Source of the DNA: UBA7359 sp041689615
Lineage (GTDB): Bacteria > Pseudomonadota > Gammaproteobacteria > Eutrophobiales > Eutrophobiaceae
NCBI GenBank assembly: GCA_041689615.1
Contig: JBDNFW010000011.1
Span: forward strand, 24,090-88,089
Length of the DNA stretch: 64,000 nt
Direction: 5' to 3'
Positions within the stretch are counted from its first letter, which is position 1. Each line of letters begins with the position of its first letter. Positions 8,173 to 17,317 of this stretch are shown piece by piece. Made by a program: the position numbers and the translations under genes. Under the pieces are notes generated by a model, which saw nothing but the letters and a program-made list of their open reading frames with translations, searched no databases and was not told the origin of the DNA.

Positions 8173-9268
8173 AAATTGTGTCATGCCTGACACTAAACCT
8201 GGTATTTCTTTTGATAATGATGGTGTCTGTGGCGCTTGCAGAAATGTTGAGCAGAAGAAAAATATAAACTGGGATGAAAGAAATCAAGAACTGATTAAAA
8301 TTTGTGACAGTATTCGTGGTAAAAATGGAAATGGTTATGATTGTATTGTGCCTGTCAGTGGAGGAAAAGACAGTTTTTTTCAAGCATATATAATGAGTCA
8401 AGAGTTAGACATGAAAGTACTTTGTGTTTGTATGCAAGTTCATATGCAAACATATGAGGGTATATGTAATTTAAATAATCTGGTTGAAAAACTTAATGTT
8501 GACTTAATTAAGATTAATGTAAAACCGAGTATTCATAAAAAATTAAGGAGAACTGCTTTTTTTAAAATTGGTAATCCTAATTGGAGTGAGCATCGAATTG
8601 TTTTTTCTGGAGTAGCTAGGGCTTCATTATTATATAAAGTACCACTGGTAGTTTGGGGTGAGGATATCGCTCAGGAGTTTGGAGGTAATATTGATGCTAG
8701 TCAGCCGAAATCTTCAGCAGAAAATATTGATAAAAATGATTTGTTTAGAGAAGCAGAGATGGTTGATCTTGTTGGTGATGAAATCCCGGAAGATGAGTTG
8801 TTTTTTTATATGTATCCAAATAAAGAATTGTTAAAAGAAAATGGTATTCAAAGCATTTATCTTAGTTATTACAAGTGGTGGAATGGATTTGAAAATTATC
8901 AACTTTCTAAATCTTACGGTTTTATTGAGCGTAGAGAAGGAAACCTTTCTGGAAATATTATTAACTACGATAATATCGATGAAAAACTCTGTGAAATACA
9001 TATTTGGTTGAAATTTTTAAAACTTGGTTTTTGGCGTCCGACCGATCAATGTTGTTATTCGATATGGACTGGAAGAATGGAAAGAGAAGAAGCGGTAGAC
9101 ACAGTCAATCGATTAAATTATGAGTTTCCTCATGAATACCTGCAAGACTTTCTTGATTATCATGAAATTACTGAAGGTGGATTTTGGGACAATATGGAAA
9201 AGTGGACCAATAAGGATATATTTCATAAAGTAAATGGTAGTTGGCGTTTAAAAGTTGAACCACATTAA
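8159..9268 (+). CDS. N-acetyl sugar amidotransferase (WbpG/PseA family), second copy with canonical PP-loop
   Basis: 369 residues from ATG 8159. A TTG immediately before it is possible but adds only one residue. Cys4, Cys7, Cys24 and Cys27 repeat the zinc-ribbon pattern, and SGGKDS at 67-72 is an intact PP-loop. Length and motifs match WbpG and PseA, which install acetamidino groups on ManNAc3NAcA or on pseudaminic/legionaminic acids. It overlaps the first copy by 14 nt, so both depend on the same message and probably the same HisH/HisF supply. The locus has candidates for both kinds of substrate, so one amidotransferase per sugar is a reasonable inference. Confidence 0.9.
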   Translation: MKYCKNCVMPDTKPGISFDNDGVCGACRNVEQKKNINWDERNQELIKICDSIRGKNGNGYDCIVPVSGGKDSFFQAYIMSQELDMKVLCVCMQVHMQTYEGICNLNNLVEKLNVDLIKINVKPSIHKKLRRTAFFKIGNPNWSEHRIVFSGVARASLLYKVPLVVWGEDIAQEFGGNIDASQPKSSAENIDKNDLFREAEMVDLVGDEIPEDELFFYMYPNKELLKENGIQSIYLSYYKWWNGFENYQLSKSYGFIERREGNLSGNIINYDNIDEKLCEIHIWLKFLKLGFWRPTDQCCYSIWTGRMEREEAVDTVNRLNYEFPHEYLQDFLDYHEITEGGFWDNMEKWTNKDIFHKVNGSWRLKVEPH

Positions 9269-9309
9269 TTTTATTCCCATTAACTATTTTGGAAAGTTAC
9301 AAAACTACC

Positions 9310-9597
9310 ATGGATAAAAATAATATATATAAAGCTGTTTCTATAGCTGCAGATCAAATTAATGAATCATTATCAGAAGATGGTCAGTTATTAGTATCAG
9401 AAGATATGCTTGTAACTGGAGTTGGTAGTTCGCTAGATTCATTGACGGTTGTTAATTTAATTTTAGCAATTGAAGAAAAGTTGGCTAGCGAATTATCACT
9501 TGATGTGCTGATATTTGATGAATCATTAGTCGCTGATCCTGAAGGGCCTTTTAAGAATATAAATTCATTAGTTAAATTTATTCATTCAAAAACATAA
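9310..9597 (+). CDS. Acyl carrier protein
   Basis: 95 residues from ATG 9310. An in-frame TTG at 9289 would add seven residues. The motif GVGSSLDSL places the phosphopantetheine-accepting Ser at residue 44. The acidic helical composition and length fit a small acyl carrier protein. It sits directly before an FkbH-like protein, a GNAT and a hotdog/SDR fusion, and so most likely carries the acyl chain that this module makes. It is not the fatty-acid ACP, because none of the fab genes is nearby and the DSL context is divergent. Confidence 0.82.
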   Translation: MDKNNIYKAVSIAADQINESLSEDGQLLVSEDMLVTGVGSSLDSLTVVNLILAIEEKLASELSLDVLIFDESLVADPEGPFKNINSLVKFIHSKT

Positions 9598-9614
9598 TAG
9601 TAGATATAGACGCA

Positions 9615-11279
9615 TTGCTTTCTGAAGAAATACAACTGGTTTCAAACTTTAATATTCATTTACTTAAGCCTCACGTAAAAAAGTCTATTAAAGATTCCAT
9701 CGTCGATGTTGCCGCCTATGGGCAAGTTTTTCAATCCATTACAAGCCTTCAAGAACAACCTGAATATGATAAACATGTTGTTCTTTGGACGAGTCCAGAA
9801 GGTGTAATATCAAAATTTAATCAATTACTTTGTGGAAAGAGTGTTAGCCATAATGAAGTTTTAGATGAAGTAAAAGAATACAAAAATATAATGCTGACAA
9901 CCGCCAAGCATTGTAAAACGTTATTTATTCCAACCTGGACAATGCCTCTTTCTCGAAGAACATACGGCATGATTGATCTTAAGCCAGAACTTGGCGTAAG
10001 ACATTTAATAATGAGAATGAATCTTGAGTTAATGGATTTAATGTTAAATGTACCTAATTTATTTGTATTAGATGCTGATGCATGGCTTAAAGCTGCAGGT
10101 GCAAAAGCATATCCAGCAAAGCTCTATTTTACGACTAAAACACTTTTTTCAAATGATGTTTTCTCTTTAGCTGCAAAAGATATAGCTGCTGCTATAAACG
10201 GTATATCTGGACAAGCTAAAAAACTGATTGTTTTAGACCTTGACAACACTCTTTGGGGGGGTGTCTTGGGTGATGAAGGATGGGAAAAACTAAAAATAGG
10301 TGGTCATGATTATGTTGGTGAAGCTTTTTTAAAATTTCAAAATTCTATAATCGGATTAAATAGACGAGGTATTCTACTCGCAATAGCTAGTAAAAATGAT
10401 GAGTCTACGGCTTTAAAAGCAATAGAGTTGCATCCAGAAATGTTATTAAAAGAAATTAATTTTTCTGCATGGAGAATTAATTGGAATGATAAAGCTAAAA
10501 ATTTGATAGAGCTTGCTGATGAACTTAATCTAGGATTGCAATCTATGGTCTTTATCGATGATAACCCAGTGGAACGTGCGCGGATTAGGGAAGCACTGCC
10601 AGAAGTGTTAGTACCAGAATGGCCAAATGATCCAGCGCTTTATACTGAAACATTAGAGTCGTTGAGATGTTTTGATGCTCCTCAAGTTACTCATGAAGAT
10701 CTTAATAGAGGTAAAATGTATGTTGCTGAAAGACTTCGTCGTAAAAGTCGTATTGATAATGAAATTAATTCATCAGATGAGTGGTTAAATACACTAGAAA
10801 CCAGTATACATGTTGAGTCATTATCCGAAGTAAATTTAACCCGTGTAGTACAACTTTTTAATAAAACTAATCAATTAAATCTTACAACAAGAAGATTTAG
10901 CGAGTCTGATATAGTTGAATGGATAAAGATAGATGGACACGAATTATGGGTTATTTATGTTAAAGACAAGTATGGGGATTCTGGTATGTCCGGAATAATC
11001 TCGATTGAAACCGTAAATGGCACTACTGTTGTATGTGATTTGATATTAAGCTGTCGTGTAATGGGTAGAAAGATTGAAGATGCAATGCTGCACGTTGTAA
11101 CTGAGTTTGCGCTACAAAATAAAATAAATGAACTTATGTTGGAGTATAAGGCAACTGAAAAAAATGCTCCTTGTCTTAAAATGATGAATGATAGTTCTCT
11201 CAAAAAAATATCAAAGCATAAATTTGTTTGGGAAGGTGAGGTTTCCTTTTCTTTGCCTGAATGTATAAGTATTGATTAG
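9615..11279 (+). CDS. FkbH-like HAD-IIIC family protein with C-terminal GNAT-like domain
   Basis: 554 residues from TTG 9615. The N-terminal ~195 residues resemble the SGNH-like domain of FkbH proteins. The HAD core follows, with DLDNT at 208-212 inside VLDLDNTLWGGVLGDEG, SKND at 259-262 and FIDDNP at 313-318. A C-terminal region (about 385-540, including LILSCRVMGRKIEDAML) looks like the GNAT-like domain of this family. FkbH enzymes take 1,3-bisphosphoglycerate, dephosphorylate it and load a glyceryl unit on an ACP. Next to an ACP this predicts a three-carbon hydroxyacyl thioester used to decorate an amino sugar. A G7 tract encodes the invariant Trp-Gly-Gly. Confidence 0.88.
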   Translation: MLSEEIQLVSNFNIHLLKPHVKKSIKDSIVDVAAYGQVFQSITSLQEQPEYDKHVVLWTSPEGVISKFNQLLCGKSVSHNEVLDEVKEYKNIMLTTAKHCKTLFIPTWTMPLSRRTYGMIDLKPELGVRHLIMRMNLELMDLMLNVPNLFVLDADAWLKAAGAKAYPAKLYFTTKTLFSNDVFSLAAKDIAAAINGISGQAKKLIVLDLDNTLWGGVLGDEGWEKLKIGGHDYVGEAFLKFQNSIIGLNRRGILLAIASKNDESTALKAIELHPEMLLKEINFSAWRINWNDKAKNLIELADELNLGLQSMVFIDDNPVERARIREALPEVLVPEWPNDPALYTETLESLRCFDAPQVTHEDLNRGKMYVAERLRRKSRIDNEINSSDEWLNTLETSIHVESLSEVNLTRVVQLFNKTNQLNLTTRRFSESDIVEWIKIDGHELWVIYVKDKYGDSGMSGIISIETVNGTTVVCDLILSCRVMGRKIEDAMLHVVTEFALQNKINELMLEYKATEKNAPCLKMMNDSSLKKISKHKFVWEGEVSFSLPECISID

Positions 11280-11294
11280 TCGGTATTCAAAATA

Positions 11295-12335
11295 ATGGAA
11301 TATTTTGTTGAGATTGCAGATACGGATCTTGTTCCAGATATTATGAAGTTTATTAATACCTATTATCAAGAAGATCATGTTTTATCTAAAAATAAAGAAC
11401 TTTTTGAGTGGCAATATTTAGCCCCATCAGATGAAAAATGTCATTTTGTATTAGGTAGAGAAAAATTAAGTGGAAACATTATTGGTGTATTAGGATTTAT
11501 TGAAACAAGTCAATATGACAATCAACTTGCTGCAGATAATTGTCTTTGGCTCTCGCTTTGGCAAGTTATCCAAGATACAGGCATACCTTCTTTAGGATTA
11601 ATTCTTTTGCAATATTTGATTGAACACCGACCACATAATCATATTGCAGTTGCCGGAATAAACCCGTCTCACAAAGGTATGTATAAAGCAATGGGTTATA
11701 AGGTTAAAGATATGCGGCATCATTATTTATTAAATACAAATATTAATAATTATAATGTTGCAGTTGTCCCTAAAGATTTAACTATACCGATAATAAATAA
11801 TAAAAATACTCTTGAGTTAGAGTTGATTGATGGTGAATCCTTACTAAAAATTTATTCAAATTTTGATTTCCATAAAACGCGCACACCCAAAAAAACTATA
11901 AAGTATATTTATAATCGATATGTTAATTCGTTATTTTATAAATATAAATTATACATGGTTAAAGATGTTGATGATTACCTTGGAGTTGTTGTTGCTAGAG
12001 AGTGTCAAGTTAATGCATATAAAGTATTGCGATTAGTTGACTTTCTTGTAGAACCAAGATGCATCCCTTATTTGGCGAATCCATTGAACAAGTTAATTCA
12101 AAACTCAAATTATGAATATGTAGATTTTTTTCAAATAGGATTAAATGAAACAGAATTAAGTAATCAAGGGTTTTTAAAAATAGAGCCAGATAGTGACGTT
12201 GTCATTCCAAACTATTTTGAGCCTTTTGTTAGAAAGAATTGTGGTATTACTATTTGCTTTAGAGGTGATCATGCCGATAATTTTATTGCTTTCAAAGCAG
12301 ATGGCGATCAAGATCGTCCGAGTATTTTAAATTGA
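11295..12335 (+). CDS. GNAT-like N-acyltransferase
   Basis: 346 residues. The N-terminal half reads like a GNAT fold: a substrate-binding Glu-rich start, NIIGVLGFIE at 61-70 as the central strands, and AVAGINPSHKGMYKAMGYKV ending at 137 as the late strand-helix-loop. The C-terminal half (about 160-346) has no motif I can name. It lies inside the ACP module, so transfer of the ACP-bound acyl group to a sugar amine is the natural guess. Transfer from acetyl-CoA is the alternative. The stop codon overlaps the next start (TTGA). Confidence 0.7.
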   Translation: MEYFVEIADTDLVPDIMKFINTYYQEDHVLSKNKELFEWQYLAPSDEKCHFVLGREKLSGNIIGVLGFIETSQYDNQLAADNCLWLSLWQVIQDTGIPSLGLILLQYLIEHRPHNHIAVAGINPSHKGMYKAMGYKVKDMRHHYLLNTNINNYNVAVVPKDLTIPIINNKNTLELELIDGESLLKIYSNFDFHKTRTPKKTIKYIYNRYVNSLFYKYKLYMVKDVDDYLGVVVARECQVNAYKVLRLVDFLVEPRCIPYLANPLNKLIQNSNYEYVDFFQIGLNETELSNQGFLKIEPDSDVVIPNYFEPFVRKNCGITICFRGDHADNFIAFKADGDQDRPSILN

Positions 12336-13759
12336 ATTTAAAAAAAATTAATACACGCTTTCAATTGCATGATCAAAACTGTTTTGCCAAAGCTTCTGGT
12401 GATTATAATCCATTACATTTAGATGAAAAATGGTGTCGTCGTACTGTTATTGGTGAAGTTGTTGTTCATGGAATTCATGCAGTTCTATGGGCTTTAGAAG
12501 AATATTTTAATGAGAACGAAGAATGCTCTGGTATAGATAATATTTTTGTTGAATTTATAGATTATATATCTTTGGATATGAGGATAAATCTTGTTATTAT
12601 AGATCTTGAGAAACATAAACAACTTTTAAAAGTTGTTGACGATGAATCTCGATTGTTGATCCAAATAAAACTTGAATTAACTCCGCATCTAAATCAAGTT
12701 TTCATTCAAGAAAAACATTTGTTTAAAAAAAACAATGTTTCTGTTGAAGCTAAATCTTTAAAGTTTGAAGATATCGCATCATTAAAAGGAAAATTATTTC
12801 TTAATAGTGAAGAAAATGAGATTCAATCTAGACTGCCTAATTGTAAACGTGTTTTAGGTAATGCTCGGATAGCATTATTAATGTCATTGTCATGGTTAGT
12901 TGGTATGGAATGTCCGGGCAGGTATTCACTGTTTAAAAGTTTTAAATTAAATCTAAATAGTTTTAAAAGTTTAGCTAAGCAAGTCAGTTGGAGTGTTGTA
13001 CGAACATCAAAGCCGCTTGTGTTCATAAGGCTTGATGACGATGATCTGAATTGCGAGGTTGTGAGCTTTTACTTACACCGAGGTGTTTCCCAAGCGACAA
13101 TGAAAGAAGTTTGTGAAAAAGTTCCTAATAATGTATTTAATGGACAGCGTGCATTAATTATAGGAGGATCAAGAGGTTTAGGTGAACTCACAGCAAAAAT
13201 CATAGCATCTGGTGGTGGAGAGCCAACTATTACTTGGTATAAAGGAGCTTCCGATGCTGAAAGGGTAGTAAGAGAAATTAAAGAATTAGGATTTAAAGCG
13301 CAGCGCCTTTTTCTTGATGTGACAGAAAATATTTCTTTAAATGAATTTATTAATAACTCTCTTAAAGAAATTGATAGTTTGTTTTATTTTGCTAGTCCGA
13401 AAATAACTTCTCGTCAATCACCAGAGCAATATAAAATCTTTTACATAGATTGCTTTGAAAACTTATGTAAATGCATAGCTGCCAATCAAAAGATTAAAAT
13501 ATTCTATCCATCAACAATTTATACTGAAAAGGCACCTGAAGGATTAGAGGAATATTCAAGCATAAAATTAAAAGGTGAAAAAATATGTTCAAATTTGTCA
13601 AATGAATTAGGTCTGAAAATATTTGCACCACGACTCCCTAAGTTGGCAACAGATCAAAATTTAACTCTATTTGGCTCATCTGGTAAAGAGACATTAACAA
13701 GCTTTCTACCCTATATAGAAGAGTTTCAATCTGATGATGCTGTATTTTACAAATATTAA
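12332..13759 (+). CDS. Double-hotdog (MaoC-like) dehydratase fused to short-chain dehydrogenase/reductase
   Basis: 475 residues, TTG start overlapping the previous TGA. Residues 20-50 hold the hydratase/dehydratase motif KASGDYNPLHLD (Asp24, His29) of the MaoC hotdog family. A second hotdog-like half is signalled by LVGMECPGRYSLF at 189-201. An SDR domain starts with GGSRGLG (278-284) and has Ser394 and YSSIK (Tyr408, Lys412), so the Y-x-x-x-K catalytic pair is intact. The combination suggests dehydration or hydration plus ketoreduction of an ACP- or CoA-bound short acyl chain, for example making 3-hydroxybutyryl. The role beside ACP and FkbH-like proteins in a glycan locus is inference. Confidence 0.8.
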   Translation: MNLKKINTRFQLHDQNCFAKASGDYNPLHLDEKWCRRTVIGEVVVHGIHAVLWALEEYFNENEECSGIDNIFVEFIDYISLDMRINLVIIDLEKHKQLLKVVDDESRLLIQIKLELTPHLNQVFIQEKHLFKKNNVSVEAKSLKFEDIASLKGKLFLNSEENEIQSRLPNCKRVLGNARIALLMSLSWLVGMECPGRYSLFKSFKLNLNSFKSLAKQVSWSVVRTSKPLVFIRLDDDDLNCEVVSFYLHRGVSQATMKEVCEKVPNNVFNGQRALIIGGSRGLGELTAKIIASGGGEPTITWYKGASDAERVVREIKELGFKAQRLFLDVTENISLNEFINNSLKEIDSLFYFASPKITSRQSPEQYKIFYIDCFENLCKCIAANQKIKIFYPSTIYTEKAPEGLEEYSSIKLKGEKICSNLSNELGLKIFAPRLPKLATDQNLTLFGSSGKETLTSFLPYIEEFQSDDAVFYKY

Positions 13760-13805
13760 AAATATAAAAATTAATTTACTTAAATTTAAGAATTAAATAC
13801 AAGAA

Positions 13806-15077
13806 ATGAATAAACCAAGAATTGTCATACGTGCATTCACTTGTCGTCGCGATACAGCAAGCGCATTATTATTGGCTAACATACTAGAGGAAATGGGTTG
13901 TGAAGTTTTAGTGACAAGCACTAGAGACTTTCTTAGAACGGTAAAGTATTGGAGACCAAATGCGGTTGTAGTAAATACTAGGAGCGGACCTATTTCTGTA
14001 AAGTCATTGTTTCCAGATATGAAAGTAATTCAAATTGACGGAGAAGGGTTGAGTCCAGATAAAGATATGATTGCACAATATTATTATAATAATATGGATG
14101 TATATGACGCGTGCGATGAAATATTACTATGGGGAAATAAAGCATATGATGAAGTGATCTCATTAGCGAAATTAAGAGGAAGAGAAATTGGAAAGGTTCA
14201 TGTGGTTGGCAATATTCATTTCGACTTTGTTAAATATATGCCGGAAAAATTAAAGGATAAGGAAAAATATAATTCAATAGGGTTTGCAACAAGGTACAGA
14301 TCAATAAATGATCACGAAGGACGGTCAACATTAAAATATTTGCCTAATAAAGGAAATTTAGATGACACTATATTTCAATGTAAATCATTTGTAGGGATGA
14401 TTGATTGCATAAAAGAGTTGCTCGAAAAAACAACCTACAATATAAGCATTAGACCTCACCCTTTAGAGCAAATAAATAGCTATAAAGAGTATCTGCAAAT
14501 CTGGTTTGGCAAGGATAATGTTAAAAGAATAACAATTGATGAGTCATTATCATTTTCACAATGGGCTGTTAAGCAACAAGCTATTCTTTCACCGACATCG
14601 ACATCTTTTATGAAAGCATATTTGTTAAAAGTTCCCGTGATAAATATTGATTTAATTAGTGATACTCACGAATATTGTAAGCAGCTTGAGGAAAATCTTT
14701 CTGAAGATTGGCAGTCAGCTGGGATAGCGCCTAAAAATATTAATGAACTCGTCAAAATATTATCAAATGAGATCCCTGCTGTGACGCTAAATGAAGATAT
14801 TGAAAGACAATTAGTTGAATATTGTGATTACAATAATAACGAGTCTTCTTGTTTAAGAGCAGCCAAAGTAATTTTTAATTGTGTTAGAAATTCTAATATA
14901 GCAAAAAGGATATACGTACCCAAATGGCTGGTTAATAAAATTGATGATATTAGTTTTGCTAGAGCATCCCGACGTAACCCATGCCACTATAATTTGAATT
15001 ATAAACGGGGTTTCCATCCATCAGTAGAGTGCCTAGATGAAATCACTAAGACTATTATCAGGAGTGATTCTAATTAA
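13806..15077 (+). CDS. Surface carbohydrate biosynthesis protein, probable glycosyltransferase of GT-B type
   Basis: 423 residues. The N-terminus has a Rossmann-like alternation (IVIRAFTCRRDTASALLLANIL) and a basic surface. A conserved-looking IRPHPLEQ at 215-222 and SPTSTSFMKAYLLKVPVINID further on resemble the nucleotide-sugar side of surface-polysaccharide transferases related to CDP-glycerol/CMP-sugar users. The Arg-Pro-His-Pro and Ser-rich acceptor loops are typical of that group. A CMP-nonulosonate donor would suit the surrounding genes, but this is not shown. No signal peptide or membrane segment is visible. Confidence 0.6.
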   Translation: MNKPRIVIRAFTCRRDTASALLLANILEEMGCEVLVTSTRDFLRTVKYWRPNAVVVNTRSGPISVKSLFPDMKVIQIDGEGLSPDKDMIAQYYYNNMDVYDACDEILLWGNKAYDEVISLAKLRGREIGKVHVVGNIHFDFVKYMPEKLKDKEKYNSIGFATRYRSINDHEGRSTLKYLPNKGNLDDTIFQCKSFVGMIDCIKELLEKTTYNISIRPHPLEQINSYKEYLQIWFGKDNVKRITIDESLSFSQWAVKQQAILSPTSTSFMKAYLLKVPVINIDLISDTHEYCKQLEENLSEDWQSAGIAPKNINELVKILSNEIPAVTLNEDIERQLVEYCDYNNNESSCLRAAKVIFNCVRNSNIAKRIYVPKWLVNKIDDISFARASRRNPCHYNLNYKRGFHPSVECLDEITKTIIRSDSN

Positions 15078-15097
15078 TTATATTTCTGTTAAGTATA

Positions 15098-16114
15098 ATG
15101 TCTAGTCCGTGGTTAATAGGCGGCCCTTCACGTTGTGGGAAAAGCACATTCGCAGATGCAATAGCAAACTCTGCTGATGATGATTTGAAAAGTGCCGCGC
15201 TTAGAGTTGATGCACTTTTGCATAAGTATCGAAAAAAAAATCGATTTAAAAATAAGCATGAAGCAGATAATTTTTTAAAGACATATCTGCAACGACCAAG
15301 ATATATGAATCCAGAATGCACTGAAAAATTATGTCCGGTTGATGACGCTAATGATTCTATTGAAAACGTGATTACTAAAACAAACCCTACAGCAGGGATG
15401 ACCCCACTAGATATTATATTCTGTGCGCTAAATGTAATGGCAGAAAATAAAAAAAAAGAATCATGGGTTGTTTTAGATTTGCTCCCAGAATTATATTTCG
15501 AAAAGTATAAGGCGACTCTAAATAACTTAAAGTTACTAATCATTATAAGAGACCCGATTGAAGCTATTGCTGCGAGTATGTATTGGAGGAGTTATCCAAC
15601 GCGCACATCAGTTTGTGGAAAAAAAACAATAGAGTATTTTCTTTTTCTCTGGTGCTTATCAGCATCAACAAGTTCAATGTTAAAAGAAAAATACCCCGAT
15701 GATGTATTTATAATTTCCACAGATGAACTATTTTGCGGCGAGCCAATCCTACCTGATGATTTTAAAAGCAAAACTCTGTTTGCAGAGCTTGAGAATTATT
15801 ACTCAGGATTGCCTTACTTTAGTTTTAAATGCACTGAGTCAACTCATTATTGCCCTGATAATACATGGCACAAATTATTAAATGAAAACGAAATTACTTA
15901 CATTGATAAGTATAAAAAAATATATTGGCAGGATATGTTTATGTCGGGAAATCATAATAACTTATTAAATAATGAGATATCTTTGATTAATGGGTTGCTG
16001 AAAGTTGCTAAATTTAATCCTATTGCCGCAAAATTAATTTCAGATAATCTCTATATGCCTAAACGTGCTGTAAATAATTTTCTTGCTAGATTAAAAAGTT
16101 TAATTCAGCATTGA
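15098..16114 (+). CDS. P-loop protein, sulfotransferase-like or kinase-like
   Basis: 338 residues. A Walker-A-like GGPSRCGKST at 8-17 opens the protein. LLIIIRDPIEAIAASMYW around 146-163 resembles the 3'-phosphate binding strand and helix (R-D-P...S) of PAPS-dependent sulfotransferases. The P-loop with Gly-Lys-Ser is also compatible with a small-molecule kinase, so both readings remain open. The C-terminal 130 residues match nothing I recognise. It sits between a probable glycosyltransferase and the sugar oxidoreductase/synthase block. No PAPS-synthesis genes are in the window. Confidence 0.55.
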   Translation: MSSPWLIGGPSRCGKSTFADAIANSADDDLKSAALRVDALLHKYRKKNRFKNKHEADNFLKTYLQRPRYMNPECTEKLCPVDDANDSIENVITKTNPTAGMTPLDIIFCALNVMAENKKKESWVVLDLLPELYFEKYKATLNNLKLLIIIRDPIEAIAASMYWRSYPTRTSVCGKKTIEYFLFLWCLSASTSSMLKEKYPDDVFIISTDELFCGEPILPDDFKSKTLFAELENYYSGLPYFSFKCTESTHYCPDNTWHKLLNENEITYIDKYKKIYWQDMFMSGNHNNLLNNEISLINGLLKVAKFNPIAAKLISDNLYMPKRAVNNFLARLKSLIQH

Positions 16115-16185
16115 TATTTATAGTAAATAAAAAGGTCCTTATTAAATATTCAATAATATACCAATTTTTAAAATGAAGGATAGCT

Positions 16186-17268
16186 ATGACAAATGTTAAA
16201 ATTATAGGCGCAGGCTCTATTGGTAATCATTTAGCTAATGCGGCACGTTCCAAGAACTGGAACGTTATTATGTGTGATATAGATACTGCTGCTCTTAAAA
16301 GAACTAAAGAAGAAATTTATCCAATGCGATATGGAAAGTGGGATGATTCTATTTCCTTATATTCTTGCAATGATGTTCCTAAAGGCGATTATGATTGGAT
16401 TTTTATTGGTACACCTCCTGATAGTCATATGAATTTGGCACTTGAGGCACTTCAAGAAAAACCAAAAGGTATCTTGGTAGAAAAACCTTTTGCCACACCA
16501 GATTTATCCGGTTGCCAGGAACTCTATGAGCTTGCAATAAAAGAAAATATCAGTGTTTTTGTTGGGTATGACCATGTAGTAGCCGAGAGTATTCCATATT
16601 TCATAAAATCAACTTCGGCTATTGGTGAAATTTTAACGTTAGATGTTTCATTTAGAGAACATTGGCAAGGTATTTTTAATGCGCACCCATGGTTGGAAGG
16701 ACCATCTGATACTTATTTAGGGTATTGGAAGAAAGGTGGGGGCGCTTGTGGAGAGCATTCACATGCCTTAAATTTATGGCAGCATTTTGCTCATGAAATT
16801 GGTGCAGGTAGAGTAACAGAAGTTAGTGCTTGTTTAGATTATGTTTCTGATGGAAAAGTTGAATATGACAGATTGGCCTTACTAAATTTAAAAACAGAAA
16901 CTGGACTAGTTGGTCGCGTTGTTCAAGATGTGGTAACAAAACCTTCGCTTAAGTCAGCTCGAATTCAAGGTGTTGATAGTGGTGTAGAATGGCAGTGCTG
17001 CGTTTCGCCTTATTCTGACATTGTGACAGAGATTGGTAAGGACGAGAAAGAGAAGGTTTTTGAAAAAAATAGACCAGCAGACTTCATACAGGAATTAAAT
17101 CATCTTGAAGCGAATCTGGGGAATAGCAATAAGTCGCCGATTTCAATAGTGCGAGGTTTAGATTCAATGCTTGTAATTGCTGCAGCTCACCTTTCTGCAA
17201 AAAGTGGGAGTGTTGTAGAAATTGATTACAGCAAAGGCTATATAAATGAGGCATTGATACTTAAATAA
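16186..17268 (+). CDS. Gfo/Idh/MocA family sugar oxidoreductase
   Basis: 360 residues. The nucleotide-binding fingerprint IIGAGSIGNHLANAA is at 6-20, and the family's Lys in VEKPFATP (EKP 99-101) is present. GGGACGEHSHALNLWQ around 183-198 matches the catalytic loop region with a His. The ATG has a Shine-Dalgarno (AAGGAT) about 7 bases upstream. These NAD(P)-dependent enzymes oxidise or reduce sugars and nucleotide sugars. It is followed directly by the NeuB-cupin fusion and a CMP-sugar synthetase, so a role in making that nonulosonic precursor is likely (inference). Confidence 0.85.
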   Translation: MTNVKIIGAGSIGNHLANAARSKNWNVIMCDIDTAALKRTKEEIYPMRYGKWDDSISLYSCNDVPKGDYDWIFIGTPPDSHMNLALEALQEKPKGILVEKPFATPDLSGCQELYELAIKENISVFVGYDHVVAESIPYFIKSTSAIGEILTLDVSFREHWQGIFNAHPWLEGPSDTYLGYWKKGGGACGEHSHALNLWQHFAHEIGAGRVTEVSACLDYVSDGKVEYDRLALLNLKTETGLVGRVVQDVVTKPSLKSARIQGVDSGVEWQCCVSPYSDIVTEIGKDEKEKVFEKNRPADFIQELNHLEANLGNSNKSPISIVRGLDSMLVIAAAHLSAKSGSVVEIDYSKGYINEALILK

Positions 17269-17317
17269 AGCAATAATATATTTTTCGATACCTATATTTT
17301 TTTAATCTGGAATACAT

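Noticed and set aside
8003..8401. 132-codon open frame on the - strand
   Set aside because: Lies fully antisense to the two amidotransferases, which have strong conserved motifs; composition is that of a shadow frame.
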